Part shown: positions 21,229 through 29,830 of the stretch, one piece after another
Numbering within the stretch: position 1 is the stretch's first letter
Layout: each line of letters opens with the position of its first letter
NCBI GenBank assembly: GCA_036267755.1
Contig: DATAVK010000052.1
Span: 1 to 32,829 of the forward strand
Source: DATAVK01 sp036267755
Lineage (GTDB): Bacteria; Actinomycetota; Actinomycetes; JAFAQI01
Direction: 5' to 3'
Length of the DNA stretch: 32,829 nt
Program-made: the position numbers and the translations under genes
Notes under the pieces: model-generated
What the model was told of the DNA's origin: nothing
Database searches by the model: none
Seen by the model: the letters and a program-made list of their open reading frames with translations, nothing else

Positions 21229-22042
21229 TCCGGACCGGCCCGGGATCGTCCACGCGGTGTCGGGCTTCCTTGCCGAGCGAGGCAGCAACATCCTCGACTC
21301 CCAGCAGTACGGCAGCCCGGTCAGCCAGCGGTTCTTCATGCGGGTGCACGTCGAGTCGCCCACCGATGCGGCGACGCTGACCGAGCAGTTCCACCTGGTC
21401 GCCGAACGGTTCGGGATGAGCTGGCAGCTGCACGACACCACCGAACAACCTGGCGTCGTGGTGATGGTGTCCCGGCAAGGGCACTGTCTCAACGACCTGC
21501 TGTACCGATGGCGCAACGGCTTCCTGCCCGGCGAACCCCGGGCTGTCGTGTCCAACCACCGCGACCTCGAGCCGTTCGTGACGTCGTATGGCGTGCCGTT
21601 CCGGCACTTACCGATCACCCCGGAGACCCGTGCCGACCGGGAAGCCGACCTGCTCGAGATCGTCCGTGAGACCGGGTCCGAGCTGCTCGTGCTGGCGCGA
21701 TACATGCAGGTGCTCTCACCGGCGATGTGCGAGGCCATGACCGGCCGGATCATCAACATCCACCACTCGTTCCTGCCGAGCTTCGCCGGTGGACGGCCCT
21801 ATGACCAGGCCTTCGAACGCGGTGTCAAGCTGATCGGGGCAACGGCGCACTACGCGACACCCGACCTCGACGACGGTCCGATCATCGAGCAGGAGGTGGC
21901 ACGCGTGACCCACCAGCAGGGACCGCAGCAGCTCACCGCCGTCGGCCGCGACCTGGAGTGCGTCGCCCTGGCCCGAGCCGTGCGCTGGCACCTGCAACGC
22001 CGGGTGCTGCTGGACGGCCAACGCACGGTCGTGTTCCCGTGA
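21203..22042 (+). CDS. purU: Formyltetrahydrofolate deformylase
   Basis: The ATG at 21203 has GTGAGGA at 7 bases; the GTG at 21197 is too close to that site. The 279-residue protein has an N-terminal ACT domain (LVLTLSCPDRPGIVHAVSGFL) and a C-terminal formyltransferase-fold hydrolase. The latter has VSNHRDLEPF, LARYMQVLSP, the catalytic INIHHSFLPSFAGGRPY, GATAHY and DLDDGPIIEQEV. PurU hydrolyses 10-formyl-THF to formate and THF, supplying formate to PurT and balancing one-carbon pools. The methyltransferase gene overlaps its stop by 4 bases. Translation appears to be controlled by the stem at its start. Confidence 0.95.
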   Translation: MELVLTLSCPDRPGIVHAVSGFLAERGSNILDSQQYGSPVSQRFFMRVHVESPTDAATLTEQFHLVAERFGMSWQLHDTTEQPGVVVMVSRQGHCLNDLLYRWRNGFLPGEPRAVVSNHRDLEPFVTSYGVPFRHLPITPETRADREADLLEIVRETGSELLVLARYMQVLSPAMCEAMTGRIINIHHSFLPSFAGGRPYDQAFERGVKLIGATAHYATPDLDDGPIIEQEVARVTHQQGPQQLTAVGRDLECVALARAVRWHLQRRVLLDGQRTVVFP

Positions 22043-22782
22043 CGAGCGACCCGGACAACGACCCGGACGCGCGCTACGAGGCCCGCCGGACCGCATTCGG
22101 CCGGGCAGCGGCGGACTATGCCAGCGGACGTCCGCCGTACCCGGAAGCCGCGATCGACGACTGCGTGCCCGCCGGCGCGACGGCCGCCCTCGACCTCGCC
22201 GCCGGCACCGGCATTCTCACGGCCGCCCTGCTGTCGCGCGACCTCGACGTGACGGCCGTCGAGCCGTCGCCCGAGATGCGCGGGCTGGTGCCGGCACCCG
22301 CCCGCGCTGTCGACGGAACAGCCGAGTCGATCCCGCTTCCCGACGCATCCGTCGACGTCGTCGTCGTCGGCCAGGCATGGCACTGGTTCGATCCGCCGCG
22401 GGCGCTCGACGAGATCGCGCGAGTGCTGCGCCCCACTGGAATGCTCTCGCTGATGTGGAACCTGTTCGATTCCAGCGACCCGTTGAGCGACACCGTGTCG
22501 CGCATCCTCAGCGCCGAGGAACGCACCGACATGATGCTCCACGATCAGGACCCGCCGTACCAGCACGCCGGCTTCAGCGCACCCACCCGTCGGGTCTACC
22601 ACCACGCACCGACGTACGACGTCGACCGGCTGCTGGCCTTCGCGGCCTCACGCAGCCAGACCATCCTCGCCGACCCGACGCAACGGGCCGACATGCTCGC
22701 GCAACTGCGGGCAGCCGCGCCGACCGGCGAGTTCCCGCTGGCCATGGTCTGCGAGATGTGGCAGAGCCACCGACTCGGCTGA
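22039..22782 (+). CDS. Class I SAM-dependent methyltransferase
   Basis: GTG 22039 overlaps the purU TGA as GTGA, so translation is coupled. The 247-residue protein has motif I ALDLAAGTGILTAAL, motif II region VTAVEPSPEM, GTAESIPLPDASVDVVVVGQAWHWFDPPRAL and RVLRPTGMLSLMWNL, the pattern of UbiE/methyltransf_11 enzymes. The C-terminal 80 residues are variable. The substrate is unknown. Coupling to purU, which frees THF, is suggestive of one-carbon metabolism but not proof. Confidence 0.9.
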   Translation: MTSDPDNDPDARYEARRTAFGRAAADYASGRPPYPEAAIDDCVPAGATAALDLAAGTGILTAALLSRDLDVTAVEPSPEMRGLVPAPARAVDGTAESIPLPDASVDVVVVGQAWHWFDPPRALDEIARVLRPTGMLSLMWNLFDSSDPLSDTVSRILSAEERTDMMLHDQDPPYQHAGFSAPTRRVYHHAPTYDVDRLLAFAASRSQTILADPTQRADMLAQLRAAAPTGEFPLAMVCEMWQSHRLG

Positions 22783-22827
22783 CCCGGGGCCGCCGATAGC
22801 ATCTACGCCGGGGATGAGGAGGTGAGC

Positions 22828-24168
22828 GTGGCGGCCGTTCGACCGCGCGCTGCGCTCGACACACTGTTCGGAGCGGTGCCTGGCACCGGGCTGTTGCTGC
22901 TGGCGTGGAGCTTGCTGGCCGTAGGTATCAGCGCCCGTGAGGGTGAGTTCTCCGTCTACGGCCTGATCTTCGTGCTCATCGGGTTCGGCGTGCTCGTCAC
23001 GGTGATCGCCCGCCGGATGCCGCTCGTGCTGCCCGACCGCCGCGTGCTCGCCCTGCCGCTCGTCGTCTGCGTGGTCGCGGCGATCGCGCATCCCGCCCGT
23101 CGGCTGATGCACGCCAGCGACGCCGGTGTGCTGGCCACCGAAGTGCTCGCCGCCGTGACGGCCGGGCTCGCCGCCCTGTCGCTGCTCGCGCCCGACCGCC
23201 AGCAGCGGCGGATCTGGGCTGGGCTCGCCGGCCTCGCGGCCGCCACCGGGATCGTGACGATCGTCGTGGCGTCCGACCCGCGGATCGACGTCTGGTTCCT
23301 GCTGCAGCAATCCAGCCAAGGGCTGTTGCACGGCGACGACATGTACCGGCAGCACTGGGTGCACAGCACCGGCCTGCAGGCGGTCTATCCGTACCTGCCG
23401 GGGACGACGCTGATCCTCGCGCCGTTCAAGTGGCTGCTGGGCGACGTCCGGTACGGCCTGCTGGTCGCGATCCTGCTGACCTCTTTCGCCGTCCGGAAGC
23501 TGGCACCGCAAGCCCCGGCGGCGTTGGCGGCGCTGCTGCTGGTGATGCCGCACTGGGCCTTTCTCGTCGACCAGTCCTGGACGGAGCCGTTGCTCGTGAT
23601 GGCGCTCGCGGGCGCCATCCTGGCGCTGCGCCACGAGCGGCCGACCGCCGCGATGATCGCGCTGGCCGTCGCGCTGGCGTGCAAGCAGCACATCGTGCTG
23701 TTGCTTCCGTTGTTCGCGGTCTGGCCGATGTTCGGCTGGCGGCGAGCGGTCGGGTCGGCGTGTCTCGCCGGGCTGGTCGTGCTGCCCTGGCTGATCGCCG
23801 GGCCGCGCGACCTCTGGCACGACGCCGTGCACGCCAACCTCGCACTCGGGGTCGAGCGTCGGGCCCTGTCGCTGCCGAGCCTGTTCGATCGCTGGGGGTT
23901 CGTGGTCGGGTTCTGGTTCCTCTTGCTCCTTCTCGCGGCGGCGTACGCGCTGGCCATGCGACGGCTGCCTCGCACGCCGTCCGGCCTCGCTCTGGGAAGC
24001 GCGCTGGTGATGTGGACACTCGACATCGCCAACAAGCAGTCGTTCTTCAACCACTACACGCTGCCGCTGGGCCTGCTCGTCATCGCGATCGCCGCGGCCG
24101 ACCGGGCCGGCCCCGACCTCCCGACCACCGCCGCACCGACGGTGCGCGCCGCGGAGGTGGCGGCATGA
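22828..24168 (+). CDS. Polytopic GT-C-type (GT87-like) glycosyltransferase
   Basis: AGGAGG at 22817-22822 favours GTG 22828 (446 residues); GTG 22822 lies inside that site. The protein has about ten to twelve hydrophobic segments. An extracellular-type loop VASDPRIDVWFLLQQSSQGLLHGDDMYRQHW comes before the middle of the chain. Such D/R-containing loops followed by YPYLPGTTLILAPFKWLLGD are typical of actinobacterial polyprenyl-phosphate-sugar-dependent mannosyl/arabinosyl transferases of GT87 type. It overlaps the downstream PAP2 gene by 4 bases, so they act in one transcript. The transferred sugar is unknown. TAGCAT at 22797-22802 could be a -10 box. Confidence 0.72.
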   Translation: MAAVRPRAALDTLFGAVPGTGLLLLAWSLLAVGISAREGEFSVYGLIFVLIGFGVLVTVIARRMPLVLPDRRVLALPLVVCVVAAIAHPARRLMHASDAGVLATEVLAAVTAGLAALSLLAPDRQQRRIWAGLAGLAAATGIVTIVVASDPRIDVWFLLQQSSQGLLHGDDMYRQHWVHSTGLQAVYPYLPGTTLILAPFKWLLGDVRYGLLVAILLTSFAVRKLAPQAPAALAALLLVMPHWAFLVDQSWTEPLLVMALAGAILALRHERPTAAMIALAVALACKQHIVLLLPLFAVWPMFGWRRAVGSACLAGLVVLPWLIAGPRDLWHDAVHANLALGVERRALSLPSLFDRWGFVVGFWFLLLLLAAAYALAMRRLPRTPSGLALGSALVMWTLDIANKQSFFNHYTLPLGLLVIAIAAADRAGPDLPTTAAPTVRAAEVAA

Positions 24169-25019
24169 CCGAGGCAACCGAGCGGGCCGAGGTGACCGAG
24201 CGCCCGGTCGCGGAACAGCGCCGCCCTCGCTGGTGGCTCGAACTGCCATTGGCGGTGGCGTTCTACTTCGTCTACGCCAAGATCCGTGACCTGCACGGTG
24301 ACGCCACCGAGCACTCCCGCGGAATCGCGCGGGCACACGGCTACTCGATCCTCAAGGTCGAGAAGTGGCTGCACATCGACGTCGAGCACGGCATCCAGCA
24401 CTACGCGCTGAAATCGCGCGACTTCATCATCGGGCTCGACGTCTACTACGGCACGTTCCACTTCATCTTCACCTGCGCGGTCTTCGTGTGGCTGCTGTTC
24501 AAGGGCGTGCCCGACAAGTTCCGGCACAGCCGCACCGTCCTGGCCATCGGTACGGCGATGGCGCTCGTCGTCTTCGCGGTCTACCCGACGATGCCGCCGC
24601 GGCTGATGCCGCCGGGAGTGAAGACCGTCGACACCAACGAGGTGATCGGCGGGCTGTGGTCGTACAACCACGGCGTCATCGAGCACATCAGCGATCCGTA
24701 CGCCGCGTTGCCCAGCCTGCACATCGTCTGGTCGAGCTGGGTCGCGTACGCACTCTGGTCGAACCTTCCGGCCAGCCGCCGCTGGCGTTGGGTGTTCTGG
24801 ATCTACCCGGTCTTCACCGGCTACGCCATCATCGCGACCGGCGTGCACTGGACGCTCGATCTGGTCGGGGGTGCCGTCGTCTTCGTGGTGGCGCTGCTGC
24901 TGACCAAGTGGCTGGAACGCGGGCTGGCGCGGCGGCGCCGCCGTCAGGCCGGAGCCGGCGCAAACTCCTCGAGCGACATCGACTCCGAGGTCCTGGCGTC
25001 GCGCGACACCGCGGTGTAG
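24165..25019 (+). CDS. PAP2-family (AUR1-like) membrane protein, second paralog
   Basis: ATG 24165 overlaps the previous stop as ATGA. The 284-residue protein has six hydrophobic segments and the same AUR1-type signatures as the protein at 15029: YPTMPPRLMPPG, PYAALPSLHIVWSSWV and GVHWTLDLVGG. It is expected to act on polyprenyl- or glycero-lipid phosphates at the outer face of the membrane. Its partner upstream is a membrane glycosyltransferase, so recycling of the polyprenyl-phosphate carrier is a reasonable role. The last 76 bases overlap the convergent GT39-like gene. Confidence 0.87.
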   Translation: MTEATERAEVTERPVAEQRRPRWWLELPLAVAFYFVYAKIRDLHGDATEHSRGIARAHGYSILKVEKWLHIDVEHGIQHYALKSRDFIIGLDVYYGTFHFIFTCAVFVWLLFKGVPDKFRHSRTVLAIGTAMALVVFAVYPTMPPRLMPPGVKTVDTNEVIGGLWSYNHGVIEHISDPYAALPSLHIVWSSWVAYALWSNLPASRRWRWVFWIYPVFTGYAIIATGVHWTLDLVGGAVVFVVALLLTKWLERGLARRRRRQAGAGANSSSDIDSEVLASRDTAV

Positions 25020-26539
25020 GGCGGCCCGCGCAGCACGCTCAGCTGCTCCACGAGGCCGCCGCACGCCCCGCCGATGGAGCGGTAGCCCGGCGCCCACACC
25101 AGCCAGACCGTGTGCTTGCCGGCCATCTTCTCGACCTGTTCCGCGACGATCGCCGGATCACCCAACGACATCCGCTCGGCATAGTCCACCCAGTCGACCC
25201 GGGTCGGCGACGCGAGATCGGGATAGACGACCTGCTTGAGCCCCAACGACTTCGAGTCGAGCAGCCGCGCCGCCGACGGGCCGAGCTGATCCGGGCAGTA
25301 CAGCACCACGTCCCCCGGATGGCTCGACGTCTCGAGCGCCGATGCCACTCGTCCGACCTGGGTGCGCGGCTGGCCGACGGCGGCCGCGCCGACACCGAGC
25401 CCGATCAGCGCCAGGGAGACGATGACGATCCGGCGGGTGTTCTGCGACGGCAGCGACTGCACGCCGATGGCCACGAGTACGACGAACAACCCGAGGACGA
25501 CCGAGGTGTAGCGCGGGGCGTACGCCTGCTTGGTGATCATCGCGTCGACGATCGCGACCAGGACGACGCCGAACACCACGCCGAGCAGGCGCAACGGATC
25601 GCCCGCGACGGGAGGGCCGATGACGACCGTCCGTCGGGTGCCACGGCGGCCGAGCACGGCAAGCAGGACCAGCGCCAGCATGACCAGCTGCGCGATCCGG
25701 GCGAGCGGTGACGCACCGCCCGCCCACGCGCTGACCGTGTCGAGGACGGCGTTGAAGCTCGGCGGCGCCAGCCATGGCGCCCCGGTGTGTGCCGCCTGGA
25801 ACCGCAGGATCGGTAGCCAAGGTAGGAAGCCGACGACCGCCGCGATGAGCGCGCCCACGACCCACCAGGACCGCTTGTCGTGCCGTCGTACCGCGCGCCA
25901 CAGCTCCCCGGCACCGACGACGAGACCGAGCCAGATCGCGTAGTAGTGGGTGTAGAGCAGAGCGCACATCAGAACAGCCAGCGCCGTCGCCGGCCAGACC
26001 GGTTTGGCGCTGCGGTGGATCGAGAGCAGCGCGTGCGCCCCCAGCAGGGACAGCAGCAACAGCAGGCTGTACATCCGCGCCTCGACGGCGTACCGGATCG
26101 CGAAGGGCGATGTCGCCATGAGGATCAACGTCGTGCGTGCCACGTCGCTGCCACCGAGCCGGCGGCCGAGCCGTTCCGCGATCGGCAGCGAGGCGATGGC
26201 AGGGATCGCCGCCATCAAGCGCACCGAGTACGTCGAGTCGCCGAACACCTTGATCCAGGCGTGCAACAGCACGTACCACAGCGGCGGGGCACCATCCATG
26301 CGCAGCGCATGGGGCAGCAGGTGCAGCGGGCCGGAGGCGATCGAGACCGACTGCGCCTCGTCGAGCCACAGCGGTCCGACCGAGACGAACCGAAGGCCGA
26401 TCCCGGCAAGGACGAGCGCTGTGACGCCGAGCAGCGACCACCGGAACCGACGCGGCACAACCGGCGGCGGCGGCTGATCCGGAATGGTGACAGCGGTGAC
26501 CGGCTGGGTCGTCGGAGCCGCGGCGTCGTCGACGGTCAT
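24944..26539 (-). CDS. Glycosyltransferase family 39-like (ArnT/PMT-type) membrane protein
   Basis: The 531-residue protein starts at ATG 26539. A proline-rich tail leads into the first membrane segment. VSVGPLWLDEAQSVSIASGPLHLL follows, whose Asp-Glu pair is the catalytic signature of GT39/GT-C enzymes. After it come DGAPPLWYVLLHAWIKVFGDSTYSVRL and about ten more membrane segments, then a soluble C-terminal domain of about 130 residues facing outside. These enzymes take a sugar from a polyprenyl phosphate carrier and attach it to protein or lipid. Its start lies 3 bases downstream of the FAD oxidoreductase stop, so the two are co-translated. Confidence 0.86.
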   Translation of the reverse strand: MTVDDAAAPTTQPVTAVTIPDQPPPPVVPRRFRWSLLGVTALVLAGIGLRFVSVGPLWLDEAQSVSIASGPLHLLPHALRMDGAPPLWYVLLHAWIKVFGDSTYSVRLMAAIPAIASLPIAERLGRRLGGSDVARTTLILMATSPFAIRYAVEARMYSLLLLLSLLGAHALLSIHRSAKPVWPATALAVLMCALLYTHYYAIWLGLVVGAGELWRAVRRHDKRSWWVVGALIAAVVGFLPWLPILRFQAAHTGAPWLAPPSFNAVLDTVSAWAGGASPLARIAQLVMLALVLLAVLGRRGTRRTVVIGPPVAGDPLRLLGVVFGVVLVAIVDAMITKQAYAPRYTSVVLGLFVVLVAIGVQSLPSQNTRRIVIVSLALIGLGVGAAAVGQPRTQVGRVASALETSSHPGDVVLYCPDQLGPSAARLLDSKSLGLKQVVYPDLASPTRVDWVDYAERMSLGDPAIVAEQVEKMAGKHTVWLVWAPGYRSIGGACGGLVEQLSVLRGPPYTAVSRDARTSESMSLEEFAPAPA

Positions 26540-26542
26540 GCG

Positions 26543-28051
<1,509 letters not shown>

Positions 28052-28152
28052 TGCGTGGCTCCTTCTGCTGGCTGTCGCCCACGGGCCGATGCGGCTGCCG
28101 GGTTCTCCTACTCATGATCCCTCACGGACCGTCGTGCTGACACCATGGTGAG

Positions 28153-29751
28153 GTGTCCGCGACGGCTGTGACGACTCCATCGTCCCGTATCCGCCGCCGT
28201 GGCAGCCGGCCGACCCTGCCGCCGCCAGCCCGGGTTCTCATGGTCGCTGCCGTCGTCTCGACCGGCTGCGCGGTCGCGATGTTGATCGGACCCCCGACCG
28301 GCACCGATCTGACTGCGCAGCAGTTCCGTGCGGCGTTTGCTACCAGCCACCCACTCGCCGCGATCGACCTGCGGTGGCTCAGCGGCGTGCAGCCGGCTGC
28401 CTACAGCGTCATCGCGCCGTACGTCCAGGCGCTCCTCGGCGTCCGGCTCACCGGAGCGATGGCGGCGGTCGCCTCCGCCGTCCTGTTGGCCACGCTGCTG
28501 ATCCGGTGGCGGGCGCCACGGGCGGACTGGGCCGCTGGCTGGGCGGCGGTCGGCTTCGTGGCGGACGTCGTCGACGGTCGGGTGGCGTTCGCGCTCGGAG
28601 TCGCTGTCGGCCTGGCGGCGCTGGTGGCGGTGCCCTTCGAGCGAGCATCGCGGTGGCGGTGGGTGCTGCCGCTGGTGCTCGCGGTCGCGTGCCCGCTCAC
28701 CAGTCCGGTCGCCGCCCTCTTTCTCGCCCTGGTGTCCGCCGGCTGGGCGCTGCGACGCCGCGCCGTACTGTCCCTGTCGGTCGCGGCGCTGCTTCCGCTG
28801 GGAGTGATCGGGCTCGCGTTTCCCGAGCCCGGCCGGATGCCGGACACCTGGCACGTCGTGTGGCCCGACCTGCTCGCCGCGGCCGGCGTTGTCGTCCTCT
28901 GCCGGGGCCTGACCGTGCGGGCGGTGGCTGCCTGCTACGGGATCGCTGTCTTCGTGATCTACCTGGATCCCGGGCCGATCGGGTCCAACATCGAGCGGCT
29001 GGCGGTGCTCTTCACAGCACCGGTGCTGATCTGCTGCGCGCGGCTGCCGCGTCCGCTGCTGCTCGCGGCGCTGGTGCTCGTCGGCTGGTGGTCGACCCGA
29101 CCCGTCCTCACCGATCTCCACGACGCCGGCACGCTCGCCGCCGAACGCAGCGCTGCCAGCCAGCTGGTCGGCACGCTGCACGGCATGGGCCCCATCACAG
29201 GACGCATCGAGGTCGTGCCGTTCCTCGACCACGGCGAGAGCTCCACCGTGGCGGCGGCGTGGCCACTCGCCCGGGGTTGGGAGCGCCAGGTCGACGTCAG
29301 CCGCAACGCCACCCTGTACGACGGGACGCTCACCCCCTCCCGCTACTACGCCTGGCTCCGCGCCCACGCGGTGCAGTACGTCGCGCTCGGCCGGGGACGA
29401 CACGACTTCGGCGCACAGCACGAGCTCAAGCTGCTCGCCCACCCGCCGGCGTACCTCGTGCCGGTGCACGTGGACGGCGAATGGACCGTCTGGCGCGTCA
29501 CGGGTGCGACGCCGATCGTGGCAGCGCCCGGCCGACTGGTGTCCGTCGCGGCCGACTCGATGACGCTGTCCCGGCCGTCGACGGGTGACGTCACCGTGAA
29601 CGTGCACCCGAACCACTGGTGGCATGTGTCGGGCGGCGCCTGCATCGCCGGGTCGAGCGACGCCGGCATCACGATCCGGCTCCCCCGAGCCGAGACGGTG
29701 ACGCTGTCCTCGTCGTACCTGCATCCTTCCGGCGGGCCGCGATGCGGCTGA
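28153..29751 (+). CDS. Large polytopic membrane protein of unknown function with C-terminal extracytoplasmic domain
   Basis: GTG 28153 gives 532 residues. After a basic N-terminus there are about ten hydrophobic segments up to roughly residue 320. A soluble domain of about 200 residues follows, containing RIEVVPFLDHGESSTVAAAWPLARGWERQVDVSRNATLYDG. That layout (GT-C-like membrane part plus outer domain) and the sequence YAWLRAHAVQYVALG resemble uncharacterised actinobacterial membrane proteins that sit near envelope glycosyltransferases. I do not recognise a catalytic motif. It is divergent from the FAD oxidoreductase gene. Its stop codon lies in a 17-base tandem duplication. Confidence 0.78.
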   Translation: MSATAVTTPSSRIRRRGSRPTLPPPARVLMVAAVVSTGCAVAMLIGPPTGTDLTAQQFRAAFATSHPLAAIDLRWLSGVQPAAYSVIAPYVQALLGVRLTGAMAAVASAVLLATLLIRWRAPRADWAAGWAAVGFVADVVDGRVAFALGVAVGLAALVAVPFERASRWRWVLPLVLAVACPLTSPVAALFLALVSAGWALRRRAVLSLSVAALLPLGVIGLAFPEPGRMPDTWHVVWPDLLAAAGVVVLCRGLTVRAVAACYGIAVFVIYLDPGPIGSNIERLAVLFTAPVLICCARLPRPLLLAALVLVGWWSTRPVLTDLHDAGTLAAERSAASQLVGTLHGMGPITGRIEVVPFLDHGESSTVAAAWPLARGWERQVDVSRNATLYDGTLTPSRYYAWLRAHAVQYVALGRGRHDFGAQHELKLLAHPPAYLVPVHVDGEWTVWRVTGATPIVAAPGRLVSVAADSMTLSRPSTGDVTVNVHPNHWWHVSGGACIAGSSDAGITIRLPRAETVTLSSSYLHPSGGPRCG

Positions 29752-29782
29752 CCCGCCGAAACCACTGACCCGCCCAAACCTC
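29749..29782. repeat. 17-bp tandem duplication spanning a stop codon
   Basis: TGACCCGCCGAAACCAC (29749-29765) is followed directly by TGACCCGCCCAAACCTC (29766-29782), identical at 15 of 17 positions. The first unit starts with the TGA stop of the membrane-protein gene, so a second TGA in the copy lies just beyond it. Confidence 0.8.
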
Positions 29783-29817
29783 AGGCAACCTAGGCAGACG
29801 GGGCTGCCCGCCGTCGC

Positions 29818-29830
29818 TACGATCCGCGAC
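29818..29830 (+). promoter_or_regulatory. Putative -10 box for leaderless penicillin acylase transcript
   Basis: TACGAT (29818-29823) lies 7 bases before the ATG at 29831, and no ribosome-binding site is present. This fits the leaderless pattern common in actinobacteria. No clear -35 box is seen. Confidence 0.45.

Noticed and set aside
22648..24336. 562-codon minus-strand frame opposite the GT87-like gene
   Set aside because: The product is Arg/Gln/Glu/His-rich without conserved features; the plus-strand frame has ordered membrane segments.
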